The notes beneath the pieces were generated by a model. That model saw only the letters and a program-made list of their open reading frames with translations, was not told the DNA's origin and ran no database searches. Position numbers and translations under genes: made by a program. Below are positions 46,040-58,306 of a stretch of DNA of 64,000 bases, in pieces. The stretch lies in the NCBI GenBank assembly GCA_009823505.1, contig VZQC01009936.1, positions 109,832 to 173,831 of the forward strand, given 5' to 3'. Within the stretch, counting starts at the first letter, position 1. Each line of letters begins with the position of its first letter. The DNA is from Rhizomys pruinosus. Its lineage: Eukaryota > Chordata > Mammalia > Rodentia > Spalacidae.

Positions 46040-46258
46040 TAAAAAATTATTTAGTTTTTAGGTGTATGAATGTACTGCTGGCATGTAGGTTTGTGCACCC
46101 GTTGTTGTGAATGCCATGAAGGTCAGAAGAGGGTGTCGGATTACCATGGAACTGGATTTCTGATGAGTAAAGATGGTTCTCTAGCCACCATGTGGGTGCT
46201 GGTAGGATCGAACCCAGGTCCTCTTGCAAGCAGAGCAGTCACTGCTCTATAACAACTA
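46040..46258 (-). mobile_element. B2/B3-type SINE, antisense, indel-rich
   Basis: 'taggtgtatgaatgtactgc' to 'ggatcgaacccaggtcctct'. The head end is disturbed. Confidence 0.8.
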
Positions 46259-46337
46259 CATTCAGCGTCTCCTAATAGTTCTCTGCCTGTCTTCAATTCG
46301 TCTAGTCTTTCTTCGTTACAGTCTTCAGAGTTCAGTT

Positions 46338-46368
<31 letters not shown>

Positions 46369-46396
46369 GGTCTTTTTTTTTTTTTTTTTTTTTTTT

Positions 46397-46490
46397 GAGA
46401 GGGTTTTCCCTGTAGCTCTGGTTGTCCCGGAACTCACTCTGTAGACAAGCCAGGCTGGCCTTGAACACAAAGACATCCGCCTGCCGGATT
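46397..46490 (-). mobile_element. B1 SINE, antisense, truncated
   Basis: 'gagagggttttccctgtagc' through 'gccaggctggccttgaacac' to 'catccgcctgcc', preceded by long T-tracts (46,339-46,396). Confidence 0.85.
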
Positions 46491-46989
46491 GAAGTCTTTG
46501 ATCCATAATGAAACATAAGGTTCAAAGATCATTTTTGGCGGGCACCATGTGTTGAAGATTCTGTCTTTGTTGCCCCACCTCAGTGTTCTGCTTGGCAAGC
46601 ACCTTTGTAAAAAGTGATCAGCAGCTGATAAAAGTTGCATGTGCTGCACGTGTTGGGGGTTTGCTGTTATGTATTCCCTTGAGCCACGTCTCTGTGTTTA
46701 GGTCAGCACCATGCTGTTTAAATGATATGAAGATTCGTTGCATTGCGTGTTGAGGGTCTGGGGAGTAGTGGAGCCCCACCCTCCTCCCTCCCGCCAGTGT
46801 TCTTCTTTAAGCCCAAGATTGCTTTGGCTCTCCAGGCCACGTTGTGTGATGCCAGATGAAGTGTGTGTAATAGGTGCTTGGTTTTTCTCCCTAGCTCTTG
46901 TAGGAGTGAGGTGGGTATGTTTGGGCTGGGCATTGAATGGAAGTCTATAAGAGTTTCCTTGTCTCGTCGGAACCAGAATGTGTAACTAG

Positions 46990-47560
46990 TTTTGGTTCTA
47001 CCATCCACTTGCTTGGTCCGTCGTCCTTCCTGGCTATTCTTCCATCTCGTAACGATTTAGCTAAAAAAAAAGATGGGATGGTCCTGCGATAGACATTTGG
47101 AAAGGTATTACGTGTAAGCTGTATTCGGAGATAGCTCGAGTTTAGTTTTAAAGGGTTTATTTGAGGCTATTAAAGGAATTGGAGAGGGTTTCCAATGATA
47201 GCGGACTACCTTGTGCTCAATTGCTTGTTAAAAATTGGGGAGGGGAAGGAATATGGAACGCGAAAAGGACGTGGGACCATATTGATAAAGCTGTTGATAG
47301 GATTGAAATTTTTAAACTGTGGCATGGGATTGCTGAACGTATTGATCAGAATTGTCTAGGGGCATTTATGCTACTTGGGATAATCTTATGTATAATGCAT
47401 CATTAGAATACGGGACGGGACCATCTATGAATAGTTAGCACTTGTTTTGATCTTTGCTAGCTTAATTTAGTAAGGATGAACCTTTCATTTTCCTCTCTCT
47501 TGTCATTAACTAGACGATAGCGAACAAATTTGCACGCACCGATATAGCAAAAAGTATGAG
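46990..47560. other. Unassigned stretch within the antisense L1 region
   Basis: The 81-codon plus-strand frame (47,161-47,406) starts at TTG and shows no family motif I recognise. I do not call it a gene. Confidence 0.35.
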
Positions 47561-48433
47561 TGAAATTAGTAACTTCCGCATTCTCCTTGTCTGGTTTTCT
47601 ATTGTTAATGGGAAAGGCTTGCGGAGAGCGCATTTATTATTCTCACTTTAGAAATAAATTTGGGTCTCTATTGTTGTATATAGGCGTTAATTATGTTGAA
47701 GTACTTTTCCCGAAGCAGTCCAATTCCATTCCTAAGTTTGTTAACACTCAACAAGATATCTGTGTGTTGGATGTTGTCAGATTCCTTTTTGAATAGGTAA
47801 GAAATATTGGTTGTGTCTCTTCCTTGGTACTAGATGGACGCACGGGCGGATGTTCAGATGACGATTACTAGGGATTCCATGCTGGGGCCTGGGCATATTT
47901 TTATCGGTGTTGGGAGATTTGTACTGCTGCTTCAATTTTCTCATTTTTTATTTCCTGTCATCGTGTTGGGTGTTTGGGTTCCTTTCCAGAGTCTTGAGTT
48001 ACACTGCTGAATAATTTATATGTGCTTTTTCTGAAAATTTTTTTTAATGCAGGCACCTAGAGGCATAAAAGTCCCTCTTTGGACTGCTTTAAAAGTACCC
48101 CATAGGTTTTTAGTTGTTAGTGTTTGTATTTATCAATTTCCCATTAGTACTCTACAGGGAAATAATTTTTTATTTCTTTAATTTTTTTCTTTGCCGCACT
48201 TCATCACAATTCATCTAAGATTTGTTGGCTTAAATTTCCCACGAGTATTTCTGTTGTTACTAGACCTCTTTTGCTGTTGGGGTAAAAAGCACTTAATTGC
48301 TTTGTGAGTCTAATATGAAGTGCATGCGGAAGTATTTCAATTAGTATGTTGGGATTCATTTGTGTGCCTAAGTACGTAGTCATTTTTTATACGAAACGCA
48401 TGATGCCGGCCTGAAGTAAAAATGTATTTTAGG

Positions 48434-48655
48434 TGGTTGAGGAGATGGCTCAGCAGTTAGGAACACTGGCTGTTCTTCCAGAGGACTGGGGTTCAATTCC
48501 CAGCAACCACATGGCAATTAACAACTGCCCGTAACTGCCTAGTTCCAAGACGCTGACACAGCTACTTTTCTGGCTGGCCTCTGCATGGCAATACATGTCG
48601 GTGGTACACTTAGACTCATGCAGGCAAAACACCCATACACATAAAATAAAATAGT
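48434..48655 (+). mobile_element. B3-type SINE
   Basis: 'gaggagatggctcagcagtt' head, 'gggttcaattcccagcaacc' B-box and 'acccatacacataaaataaa' tail. Confidence 0.88.
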
Positions 48656-50089
48656 AAATATTTTTAGTGAATTCTTTGGTATGGGCTTTAGAAACAGTGA
48701 TGGTACCTATCATTGACATAGACCTGCGCTTTTTTAAGAGCTCCTGTCATTGTTCCTGTACCTAATAAATTAGTCTGTTACATTCAAGACGGTCTCTGTG
48801 CTAGTCCTAATTGGTACCGTCAACATCGTACTATTGGAGGTCATAATAGGGAAGGTGTACTCTGAAATCGCTCTACTCCTACGTAGTTGGTTTAAATAAT
48901 TCATCGATGGTTGTGTTGATAGTACCGCGGTCACCCGATACGAGTAGTACTGAGCATAAGCCCAGCATATTCAGTCTGGCCTTAATGCACTAATCCGCGG
49001 TGTGGACGGCTACCAACTCAGCAACTGTTTTTGCGATTGTCGCCTATCTAGTTGTCTATTGCACTAGTAGCATTTGCGTAGCTCTTTTGATCGTTGTTGG
49101 TCTATTGACGGCTTTTGATGTAATTAGGTCAGACGCGTCTCATACTATGGTTCATTTTTGTTCAGCAGATTACTCTCCCTATCTGCCTGTCCCCATGGCC
49201 TCCCTTCCCCCCCGCGTACCCTCCGAAGAAGGCCCGTGATACATGCCACGGTGGTCTCCACCCACTATTCCACAAAACTCTGGTCAGAATGCAGTGGCTA
49301 TACCTGAGTAATCACTCAACTATGTCGCCCTGCAAGCTTCCTCTCCTCAGAAGCCGCCTGACAGAGCTCCCCGACCTTTAGGTTTTTAAGATGGGCGGGG
49401 AGCTAGAGATTTACCCAGTGGATCAATAAGAAACGACATGGCACGCGTTATCCTCCACGTTAAAGTTTAGCATAGTAGGCCCTGAAATAGGGAGAGATAC
49501 CAAAGAGGCCGCTCCCACCCATATACATCTACAGGACAGAGGCTGACAAGACGTAATATGCGTGCGAGCGGGGCTAGGGTTGATTCCTAGAGCCATATAG
49601 ACGGGAGTCACATTAGGTTGACGATAACGGATAGTTCAGCGTCTTCAAGTAATGCTGCACCAAAAAAGTATAACCATTACTGGTGAGTCCAGACTTGCAT
49701 TTCATTGGGGTGATGGTTGGAGTGGTTGAAGCATCCACCAAATGAGGGGAAAAAACAATTCTTCACGATCCTGGGCTCGTATTGGACGGAGTCGCTGGGC
49801 GCCTGGCGGATGTTTGAGAACAGCAACCTGTCTCTCACGGGTCCCACAGTGCGAGATCTACGTCATAAACAACGAGATCTTTCAACGTTCGAGAGCAGAT
49901 AGTACCATCACCATTTCCTGCAGCAGTGTCATCACTAGGAGGCGTCTAATCGAAACGACTCCACGCGTATTCGGTTACGCAGGTGAATATTAGCTCATGA
50001 TTTATTTCCCTCGCGCGACAAAATGTGTGCCATGTGAGAATTTAAGGTCCTCAACCCCTATACATTTGTGTCATCCGATCATTTTGTTT
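48656..50089. other. No feature recognised; CpG-enriched
   Basis: About 1.4 kb with no LINE or SINE homology I can see and unusually many CpG dinucleotides (for example taccgcggtcacccgatacg near 48,925). No exon-like motif. It may be divergent sequence or poorly assembled bases. Confidence 0.5.
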
Positions 50090-50545
50090 GAGGGGCCAGA
50101 GTGGGGTTGGTTCCCACCAGCACTTTGTTATGGATGAACAGACGCAAGAATACATTGAATTTTCATATGTCTTTGTGGTAGGAACGAGTCCTTTCTGTAA
50201 TAACCCAGGAGTGTGTATGATTGGGTCAGGATTAGTAGCTCAATTTTTGAGTAATAATGACAAAGGGGTTCTCCAACATTGCTTTATCCATAGTGAATTG
50301 TACACAAGTTTGCTCTACATTTCCCACCAGCAGTGGATGGGTTTTCCTCTTTCCCCACAACCCATCCAACATCTGGCTGTCTTTTGTTTTTCATGATCGT
50401 AGCTAGCCGTACTGGAGTGAAATGATTAATGAGGATGAGGTTTAATTTGCATTTCCTTAATTATGTAAGGAGGATGCACCTTTATGTACGATGTTTCTCC
50501 ACCGCATTTGCATGCCTCACGGGGAATACTCTGTGGAGTTCAAGC
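50090..50545 (-). mobile_element. L1 ORF2 C-terminal region, antisense
   Basis: Antisense landmarks: 'ataacccaggagtgtgtatg' (50,201), 'acatttcccaccagcagtgg' (50,318), 'tttgcatttccttaattatg' (50,447). Confidence 0.7.
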
Positions 50546-51069
50546 TCTTTACCCTAATATCGCTCCGGATCAATTAAAGAAAATGTGAGTAAGTCATTTA
50601 TCTTCTTAAAACTTCGTGTTATTGTTGAGTAGATTTGTAGAGGTCGTTTCACATTAAAATCGGGGCGACTGGTTCGATTAGGTTGCTGGTAAAGATGTTC
50701 AGCTTCCAGGGTCGGCGGAGTAGGCCTTCCGCGCCGAATAGTGGTGTGGGTTATCAGATCTTCGCACTGCCTTGGTAGTTCGTCGTATGTCACTAGGCAA
50801 CTAAAACTTTGGATGTTTTACTAGATCCTCGCCTTGTCAACTGTTGGAGGCTGTGACGCCGTGGAGCGGCGGTGTCTGGTTTAGAAAGTCAGCCTCCTAC
50901 TACCCTACTGTCTTGGTAGGTGTTGCTCAACGTTTTCTTGTTTGCCCTCAGGGTTTCCTTAGGAGCAGCAGAATAGAAGGATGCTTTCCTATCCATGCTC
51001 CCATCGATGATCTTTTGATTGGGGAGGTTTTTAGACCATGTAATTATTAGAAGGTTAAATTATTAAGCA
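50546..51069. other. No feature recognised
   Basis: No repeat or exon I can support. CpG-enriched like 48.7-50 kb. Confidence 0.4.
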
Positions 51070-52800
51070 AGCTTGAGAGAATGGTGATTATGCTTCCTTC
51101 AACTAAGTTTTTTTGTATTTGCATTCTATGGGGTCTAAGGATTGTAACTTTACTTGTACTCTGTTAGGCTTATTCACAATGCATTTTTTGGTACTCATTG
51201 AGATTGCTTTAAGGATGTTGCGGTCCTTCGATTTTGTTCATTTGAATTTCTTTGCGGTATTTTCTAGAAGTGGAGTGGTTTGTTTTGGACCTGTGTGCCG
51301 TTCACTTGTCGTTTTCTGTCATGAAATGTTTTCTATTCTCCTTACAACATATTATATGACATTTTTTCTGTTTGTTTGGTTTTTTCTGGGTATAATAGAT
51401 CTGGTTGGCATCTAAATGCATTTAGTAAGCTGGGATACTTTGTGGCCCCATTTCTTCTGTGAGCTTTCTGTTTGCTCTGCAGTAATCGAGTGAGATAGCT
51501 GATGTTTCTCCTTGTATGTAACGGTATGTTGTCTTTTTCTTTGCTGACTTTCGTGGATTATTCATATTTTGTGGTGTCATAGCATCATGTTTTACTATGA
51601 TATGTTGTTGTGGAGGAATTTCTTTTATGATCCTTTCGGTTTGGTTTCTATGTGGTTTCTTGTTTTTGTATTGTGTTTGTCTTTTTTTAGTTTGGGGGAG
51701 TTTATCTTTGTTTTTGGTTTGGGAAATCCCACTCTGTCAATACGATTCGTCTTGGATTGTCTTCTCCGTCCTCTATCTTATGAAGGTGGAGTTTGATCTT
51801 TTCACTAGTGTTCCCACATTTCCTGTTGTTCCACTTTGTGCTGTTTTTACAAGTTTTATTTTTCATAATCTTTACTGATGGTTTTCTAGTGTCGTGTTAT
51901 CTTCAGGTATGATCATGAATCCTTTGTTCCTCTGCTTCCTCCATTCTGGCTTTCTAGGCTTTTTCCCATTCCTATTCTCTTATGATTGGATGAGTGTTTA
52001 ATTTCCATTTTTATTTTCCTTTCTCTGTGATTTCTTCAGTATTTTCTACTCTATCTTGGAGCTTCTAAAATCCTTATACGTGTAAGCTCGCGATTCTGGT
52101 TGATTTCTTATTTTCTTTTCAACCTGGATCTTTCATGTACCCAGAGTTTGTCATATCTCCACCTCTAGTTCCTTTTTTCAGATTGTATTTGCTACTGCCG
52201 CTATTCTTTTTCAGAGTTGGATCAATCTCGTCCTTGTTAGGTCTTTCTGAGTTTTAGCAGTCTTTCCTTCGAAAGTCCGTCATGGAGGTTTTCATCTCTC
52301 CATTGGATTCTCTGATTTGGGTTCTTTATTCCTTTGATATGGCAACAATTGTTCTCCTAAGGTTGGTATCTTGGTTACCTTCCAGGGAAAAATCCTCGTG
52401 TGTTGGGAAATCTTCTACGGATTGACGGTAGGTTTGGTTCGGAGTGGAGATTTTATTTTGAGCTTTTTTTTCTACCATATGGTTGTTTTTTTTGTTGTGT
52501 TTTTTGGCATGTGTATTTTGTTGTTGCTGTTTTCCCCCTTTGTTTATATGTTTGCCTTCTGTTGCTAAACTCAAATGGTCGCTATAGGGGATGTGGTTTT
52601 GGTCACTCAGGGTTTTGCGTTCCGATGTGGTTTCGTGCTTCTTCCTCATAACTTTTGGTGTCGATGCAGCCTCCACGCACTGACACTGGGTACTGTATCC
52701 GCTCTCTCCGAACAATTTAACCACAGCACCAGCAGTTTACACTTGCCACCTCAGTATAAGTAGCTTGAGGGGGATTGAATCCTTTGGCCCATGCAACTGG
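51070..52800 (-). mobile_element. L1/HAL1-type ORF1 region, antisense, frame-broken
   Basis: The reverse complement of 51,590-51,860 matches 38,175-38,400 in order ('aagtggaacaac', 'aaaagatcaaac', 'ctcccaaactaaaaaaagac', 'aaaagaaattc'). The rest fits the charged, coiled-coil-like ORF1. The frame at 52,326-52,724 (132 codons, K/Q/N-rich) is probably its N-terminal part, next to the tandem monomers that would be its 5' UTR. Confidence 0.6.
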
Positions 52801-53210
52801 GTTGGATGGCAGTTTACCTCGATGTCCTAGCTTGGATGGCAAATCTGCCGAGATTGTGGCCACCAGCCTGCTGCCCTTCACAACACAGATGTGATTTGGC
52901 GGCTGGGCAGAGATAATGTGCGCTGCTGGCTGACCTTCTATTCAGGCACGAAGTTCCTCTCTATGGTCCTAGTGTTGGATGGTGCCTGTCTTAAGGTGGG
53001 CCACCAGCCGGCTGCCTGCACAACACAGACGGGCTTTAGCGGCTGGGCACAGGTAGTGTGCACCACTGGCTGACCTATTCAGACACGCAGTTCCTCTCTA
53101 TGGTCCTAGTGTTGGATGGCACCTGCCCAGGTGGGCCACCAGCCAGCCGCCTGAACAACACAGATGGGCTTTGGCGGCTGGGCACAGGTAGTGTGTGCTG
53201 TTGGCTGACC
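52801..53210. repeat. Three tandem ~137-bp monomers
   Basis: Three consecutive units of 135-140 bases share 'ggctgggcacaggtagtgtg' (52,901, 53,041 and 53,176) and 'ttcctctctatggtcctagt' (52,954 and 53,091). They lie at the 5' side of the antisense ORF1 region, the position of promoter monomers in rodent L1 elements. The function is inferred from position only. Confidence 0.85.
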
Positions 53211-53220
53211 TCATGTTCAT

Positions 53221-53729
53221 GATTTTAATATATTCTTGGTCAGTTTTTTCTTTCATTAACGTGGTGTAACCTCTTTTTAAAAATTGTTTTAAGTTTATTT
53301 TTTGTAGTGTGGTATGAATGTACTAGTGCTGCTGGTAGGTTGGGTGGCACCCATGTCTGCAACGCTGCGGCGGTCAGAAGAGGGGTGCGGATTCCCCTGG
53401 AAACTGGATTTCTCCTGGAATAGGAGTTAAAGACTGTTCTCAACAGCCATGTGGGGTCCACTCTTGGCAGAGCAGTCCGTGCTCTTTACCACTAGGGTCT
53501 AATCTCGCCCAGCCCCAATGTGACTCTTTTTTATCTCTTCTTATTAGATTTAACTTGGCGTCTATTTTGTCAGATATTAGACTTGCAACACCTGCTTGCT
53601 TCCTATTGTGCCATTGTATTAGATAGTGTTTTCTTATCCTTTCACCCTAAGGTGTGTTTTATACGTAAGGTGAGATTAATTTTTCTTTAAGAAAACAAAA
53701 AAGATGGATTTGTTTTCTTTTTTTTATCT
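53221..53729 (-). mobile_element. L1 endonuclease/linker fragment, antisense
   Basis: 'tattttgtcagatattagac' (53,562) and 'cctgcttgcttcctattgtg' (53,592) match antisense L1 near 19,615-19,660. A SINE is inserted. Confidence 0.6.
53290..53517 (-). mobile_element. B2/B3-type SINE, antisense, indel-rich
   Basis: 'tggtatgaatgtactagtgc' to 'tctcgcccagcccc', with frequent single-base errors and a short internal loss around the B-box. Confidence 0.8.
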
Positions 53730-54008
53730 TTTAAATTTATTTATTTGCTGAGATGTGGAATGAAATGGCACTCTCCTGCGATGCAAGTTTGCTGCAACGC
53801 CATGGTCGTGCAGTGCCGGGACGGAGGTCAGAAGAGGGTGGTCGGACATCCCTGGAACTGGGTTCTCCTGGAATTGGAGTTTCAGACGGCTCTCGGCCGA
53901 CATGTCGGTGCTGGGGATCGACCCGGTCCTCTGCAAGAGATGGGTCGGGGGTCGGCGGGGGCTAGGGCCCCGCCTCATCAAGCTGCTAGACAAATCCCTC
54001 CAGGGCCC
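53730..54008 (-). mobile_element. B2/B3-type SINE, antisense, rearranged head
   Basis: The body is clear ('gaggtcagaagagggtggtc', 'ggagtttcagacggctctcg'). In the head, a G-rich segment (gtcgggggtcggcgggggct near 53,944) replaces the usual sequence. Confidence 0.75.
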
Positions 54009-54990
54009 TTGAAGTTTGTTTCTTGAGCCACTTCTTTGTGCCGTGTGGTCTTTGTGTGATCAGTAGTTCGGCCACTGAATAGTTTAGAGTTAATTATTGA
54101 AAGAATGTGCATCTGTTACCGTCATTTTCATTTGTTTTTTGGTTCTTCTTGATCATTTGTTTCCATGATTTATCTTCCTGTTTTTTACCCATTTCTGCAA
54201 TGTCACGTGGGTATAGTAAATTCCTATCTTGGTCCCTTTGTATTGGCCTTTGATATTCTCCTTGAGAGACTACTTTAGTGAACATGAATTCTTTCAGCTA
54301 TTTGTTTCATTGGAGAATTTTTCCATTCCCCTTCAAATATGATAGACAGTTTTTTTCTGGACAAGAAGCATTCTGAGTTCACATGTAAGTGGGTTATAGG
54401 TTGGAACTGGGAACACTTTGGTCTATGCTCGTCCTCACTGGTAGGTGCATAGCGCGTCCTGATAAGTTTAACACTGAAAAAAGGTCCAGTTCTAAGTCTG
54501 ATCAGGGTTTCCTTTATGTGTAACTTGGTTTTCTCTTGAGGCTACAGCCAGGGGGAATTTCTGTTATTTTTCCTGTCCCGATGTAACTTCTTTGGTTTTT
54601 TTTTTTATTTTTTTGTGGAATCATTTGGAGGATAGGGGATCAATTCTTGGCCACGTGGTGCCCTGAGGTGTGTTAGCTGAGAACTAGCTCCCAATTCAAA
54701 GTGGATGTTCCTACAGGTATGCATTCTTTAATTAAAGGAAATTTTCTTCTATAATCCTATTATAGAGCCAGTCAATGCCCTTGTCCCAGAGTAGTTTCTT
54801 TTTCCTGCATACCTACGATTTGTCTTCTTGTGATGTCTCCTATTCTCAGTATATCCCATTCCTGAATGTTTTTAAATTATTTAACTCTTTGCTTGAGGAT
54901 TCCAGTTCTTCAGCTTTGTTATCTAGTCTTGATATTGTTTTACATTTTCTGCTTGTGAGGCTTTCTGTTTGTTTCATATCAAATTGTTGA
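54009..54990 (-). mobile_element. L1/HAL1-type element, antisense
   Basis: Antisense sequence with 'gtgcatctgttaccgtcatt' (54,107) and 'tgttttttacccatttctgc' (54,179), which I recognise as L1-lineage. The right part (54,830-54,960), reversed, resembles an ORF1 coiled coil. Broken frames. Confidence 0.5.
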
Positions 54991-54999
54991 GTGGGTCAA

Positions 55000-55550
55000 A
55001 CGCAGCGTCAGGGCAAGGGGGGGGCGGCCTGGCAACAGTGGGGGGTCGCCGTGTGGGGAAGGCAGGGTGGGCAAGTCCGGAGGTGGGGAGGGGGTTAGGG
55101 AGAGTCACGACAGCAGGGGGGGGGGGCTGCAGGCGGCGCGAGCACAGGGGAGTCCGAGCCTCTTCGGTAGGGTTTGGTGACTGGGTGGCGCGGGGGGGGC
55201 GGGAAGGGGCGGAATGAGGAGGCGGAGCTAGGAGGGAGGGCGAGGAAAGCCGGGGGGTCGATGGGAGCGGGGGGGACGGAGGAAGCAGAGGAGACGGCGG
55301 GAGCCTAGTGGGGTGTTAGGGGGGGACGGGCGGGGGGGGGGCGCAGAGGTATGCCTCAGGGATTGGCAAAGGGTCGGGGGGGGAGAGGGAGGTGAGGGTT
55401 CGGTGGTGTATCGGATCGGAAAGTGGTTAGTTATGCCGTGGTGGAGTGGAAGTGGGTGCAAACGAAAATGTTTAGAGGGGAGAGGCAGGGGCAGAGTACC
55501 GCTTTGATATAGCGGGCGGGGTGTCGGCCTGTGGGGGGACATCCTGTAGA
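55000..55550. repeat. G-rich, CpG-containing block
   Basis: The plus strand is dominated by G with many runs of four or more (for example gcaggggggggggggctgca near 55,113). It is potential quadruplex sequence and lies on the 5' side of the antisense L1-type element, beside tandem monomers. A LINE promoter is possible. The run lengths may be unreliable. Confidence 0.7.
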
Positions 55551-55572
55551 AGGCCTAACAAACTAAGTTGGA

Positions 55573-55950
55573 GAATTGAGCTGGTCTGGGTGCAGGGGAT
55601 CAGGATACAATGGACAGTCTATACTAGGAGGGTAGTCCAGAGTTCTGGTGTGGAAAGAAAAGGAGTTGGCCTGAGCACAGGGCTAGAAGCAGGATTGAAT
55701 GAGGGGAGAGAATGAGCTGCTCAGGATGCAGGAGAAATCAAGACACAGTGGACAGGTTCTGTTTTACCAGGATAGTAGGCAAGTATATGGCAGGCAGAGC
55801 AGAAAGCCAGAGCCAATGTGGGGGTGGGGAGAGCCAGTTGAGGGTCTAAGAAACTATGCCAGAGAATTAAGCTAGTCTGGATTAAGAAGACAGTCCAGAG
55901 ACACGAAGTGGACAAGCCTGAGGCTGCTGGGGCCCAAGGGTAGATGGGGG
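55573..55950. repeat. Tandem monomers (137 and 154 bp, plus a partial)
   Basis: Units begin at 55,573 (gaattgagctggtctgggtg), 55,710 (gaatgagctgctcaggatgc) and 55,864 (gaattaagctagtctggatt), and each repeats 'acacagtggacag'-like and 'cagtccagag'-like blocks. Adjacent to the G-rich block. Position 55,955 is a single N. Confidence 0.7.
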
Positions 55951-55964
55951 GCAGNGGGTTGTTT

Positions 55965-57420
55965 TGGTTATTCGGGGTCTTTTGCTTTTTCCAAATGGAA
56001 TTTAAGAACTTTTGTTTCCAAGCCTGTGAAGAAAAAACGCTTGGGGATTTTGATTTGGATTGCGTTTAAAAAAATCTATACAAGAGTTTTGGTAAAAATG
56101 GAATTTTTACATGTATTTCCCAAAATCCATTGAGGAGCATTGGGAGGTTTTTCCATCTTTGAGGTCTTCTTTTCTCTCTCAATTCTTCTTTAAGGTTTAC
56201 AAAATTTTTGTTGTAGTAGGTCTTTTGGTAGGTTTGTTCCTAGGCTATCATATTTGTTTTGAGGGTATTGTGAGTGGGGAAGTCTCTTTGAATTCTTTCC
56301 CCAGTTGCTTGTTTTTGGTGAAAAGAAAGGCCATTCAATTTTTTTAAAGGTTAATTTTGTATCCTGCCACTTTTGCTGACAAGCTGTTACTTCATTTTTC
56401 TAGGAAGTTTATGGTGGAGTTTTTAGATCCCTTAAGTAAACAATCAATCATATCATCAGCAAGTTGGGATAGCTTGACTTCCTCTTTTCCAATTAGTACT
56501 TCCTTTAATTTCCTTTTTCTTGCCCATTATTGCTCTAGCAAGGTGTTTCAAGTACTATATTGAAAGACACGTGGTGGTGACAGGGGGTACCCTTGCAGAG
56601 TTCCTACCTTTAACGGGGATTGTTTCTGTCATTTCCCCATTTCGGATGATATTGGCTGGGGTTTCCTTTATCTGGCTTTGATTACATTGAGGGGAATGAT
56701 CCCCTCCAATCCAATCTCCTCTAGGACTTTTAAGCATGAAGGGATGCTGGATTTTGTCACAAGGGCTTTTTCAGCATCAATTGAAGATGATGGTTTGGTT
56801 TTTGGCTTGATTCCCGTTTTATGTGGTTTTGTATGATGGTTTATTTATTTTCATATGTGAACCATCCCTGCATCTCATGCATTGAATCAACTTGGTCATG
56901 ATGGATTGTCTTCTTGATGTGGGTCTGTATGCGATTGCAATTATTTTGTTTAGAATTTGGGCATCTGTGTTCATGAGGGAGATGGGTCTATCATTCTCCT
57001 TTTTTATTTGGCTCTTTCCTGGTTTTGGTAATAGGAGTTGATGTTGGCTTCAAGAAGGAATTTGGGAGAATTTCCCTCTGACTGTTATACTTCTAAACAG
57101 TTTCGTAATTTAATGGTTGTAGGTCTTTTTGAAAATGGTTTTTATAGGACTTTTTTTTTCTGCTGTTGAAACCGTCTGGGCCTGGGGCTTTTTTCGTGGG
57201 AAGGCTTCTTACTACATCTTCAATTCCTCATAAAGTAGGGGTTCTGTTTAAGCTGCTGGTCTCTTCTTGGCCCAGCTTTGGTGATTCCCAGGATTTCAGA
57301 TATTCAATCCATTTCTCTTAGGTTTAAAAATTGGTAGGCAATATATGTTCTTGTATTATTCCCATATAATTTTCTGATCTTTTCCTTGTCCATTGTGATA
57401 TTTCCCTTCTTTTCCTATAG
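55965..57420 (-). mobile_element. L1 ORF2 reverse-transcriptase region, antisense
   Basis: Antisense landmarks match 34,279-36,100: 'gatcccttaagtaaacaatc' (56,427), 'catgaagggatgctggattt' (56,736), 'gatgtgggtctgtatgcgat' (56,916). No intact frame. Confidence 0.88.
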
Positions 57421-58306
57421 GAGGACTACAGTGATTAAGGAGCGGCCTGGAGATTTACAAGTGTAAACAAAAGAATCCGTACCTTCAGGGCAAAGTACCA
57501 CACCCAGCTAATCCTCCAAGAAGTCCAGGACAGAGAAAAATTGCCAATGTGGTTTTAACAAAATAGGGACACTTACCTTCCTGAACTGCATGCAAAGTCA
57601 GCAGTTTTATTTCACCGTGGTTGCCGGTGCTGGCTTTAGAGGTTTGAAGTTTGCAAGAGTGAAGATGTCTTCAGTTTCTCCTCCACGGTTTCAGAGAGGC
57701 TGCCAACGTAAGTAGAGTTGGCACGTCAGGGGGTGTCCATTGAATAAAGAGGCTTGATAGGCTATTGCTTGAAGCTGTGAATGTGGAGCCTGGTGGCATC
57801 GGAGGCCCCAAGAAGACATTCGAGATTGCAGACCTGTGAGATATTTGCCAAGGAGGCAGGTGCATACGGGAGTGGTAACCAGGGGCCTAAGAAGAGATAT
57901 ATTGTTGCAAGCAAGGCTGGGATAGAGCTGAGCCGGTCTAGCCTTTGGAAAGTCCAAGTCTATAAGTAGCATGTGGACTACTGGCTTGGTGTTTGCCCTG
58001 GAAGGTTTAGGTCTTGTCTTTGGTCCCAGTAATTCCCAACTCTGCTCTATTCTCCTTTTGGAATTGGAATTGTGTATCTCAGTTCAACTCCTTATGGGGG
58101 ATACTGTAATTTGTCTTGTGGTTATTTTACAGGAACCTTACAGTTAAGAGATTGTCCTGAGGCTCAAAAGAGACTTGGACTGTAGGAATCTTTGACTGGT
58201 ATTGGCCAAAACTGGGGTAAAGGACTATTGGGGGGACTTTTTAAGGTGGACTAAATGCATTTTTGCATTTTATATGTCAGGAGCCTATGGGGGCCATTGA
58301 GTGGAA
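57421..58306 (+). mobile_element. MaLR (ORR1-like) internal sequence
   Basis: The end of this segment, 'aggtggactaaatgcatttt' and 'agcctatgggggccattgag', is the internal sequence I associate with rodent MaLR elements immediately before their 3' LTR. The earlier part is less certain. Non-coding. Confidence 0.5.

Noticed and set aside
47161..47406. 81-codon plus-strand frame that looks globular
   Set aside because: Starts at TTG, is surrounded by antisense L1, and has no motif or supporting exon signals.
53930..53985. G-rich palindrome-like patch (ggcgggggctagggccccgc) as a possible regulatory site
   Set aside because: It lies in the head of an indel-rich SINE in a poorly called region. Misread sequence is more likely.
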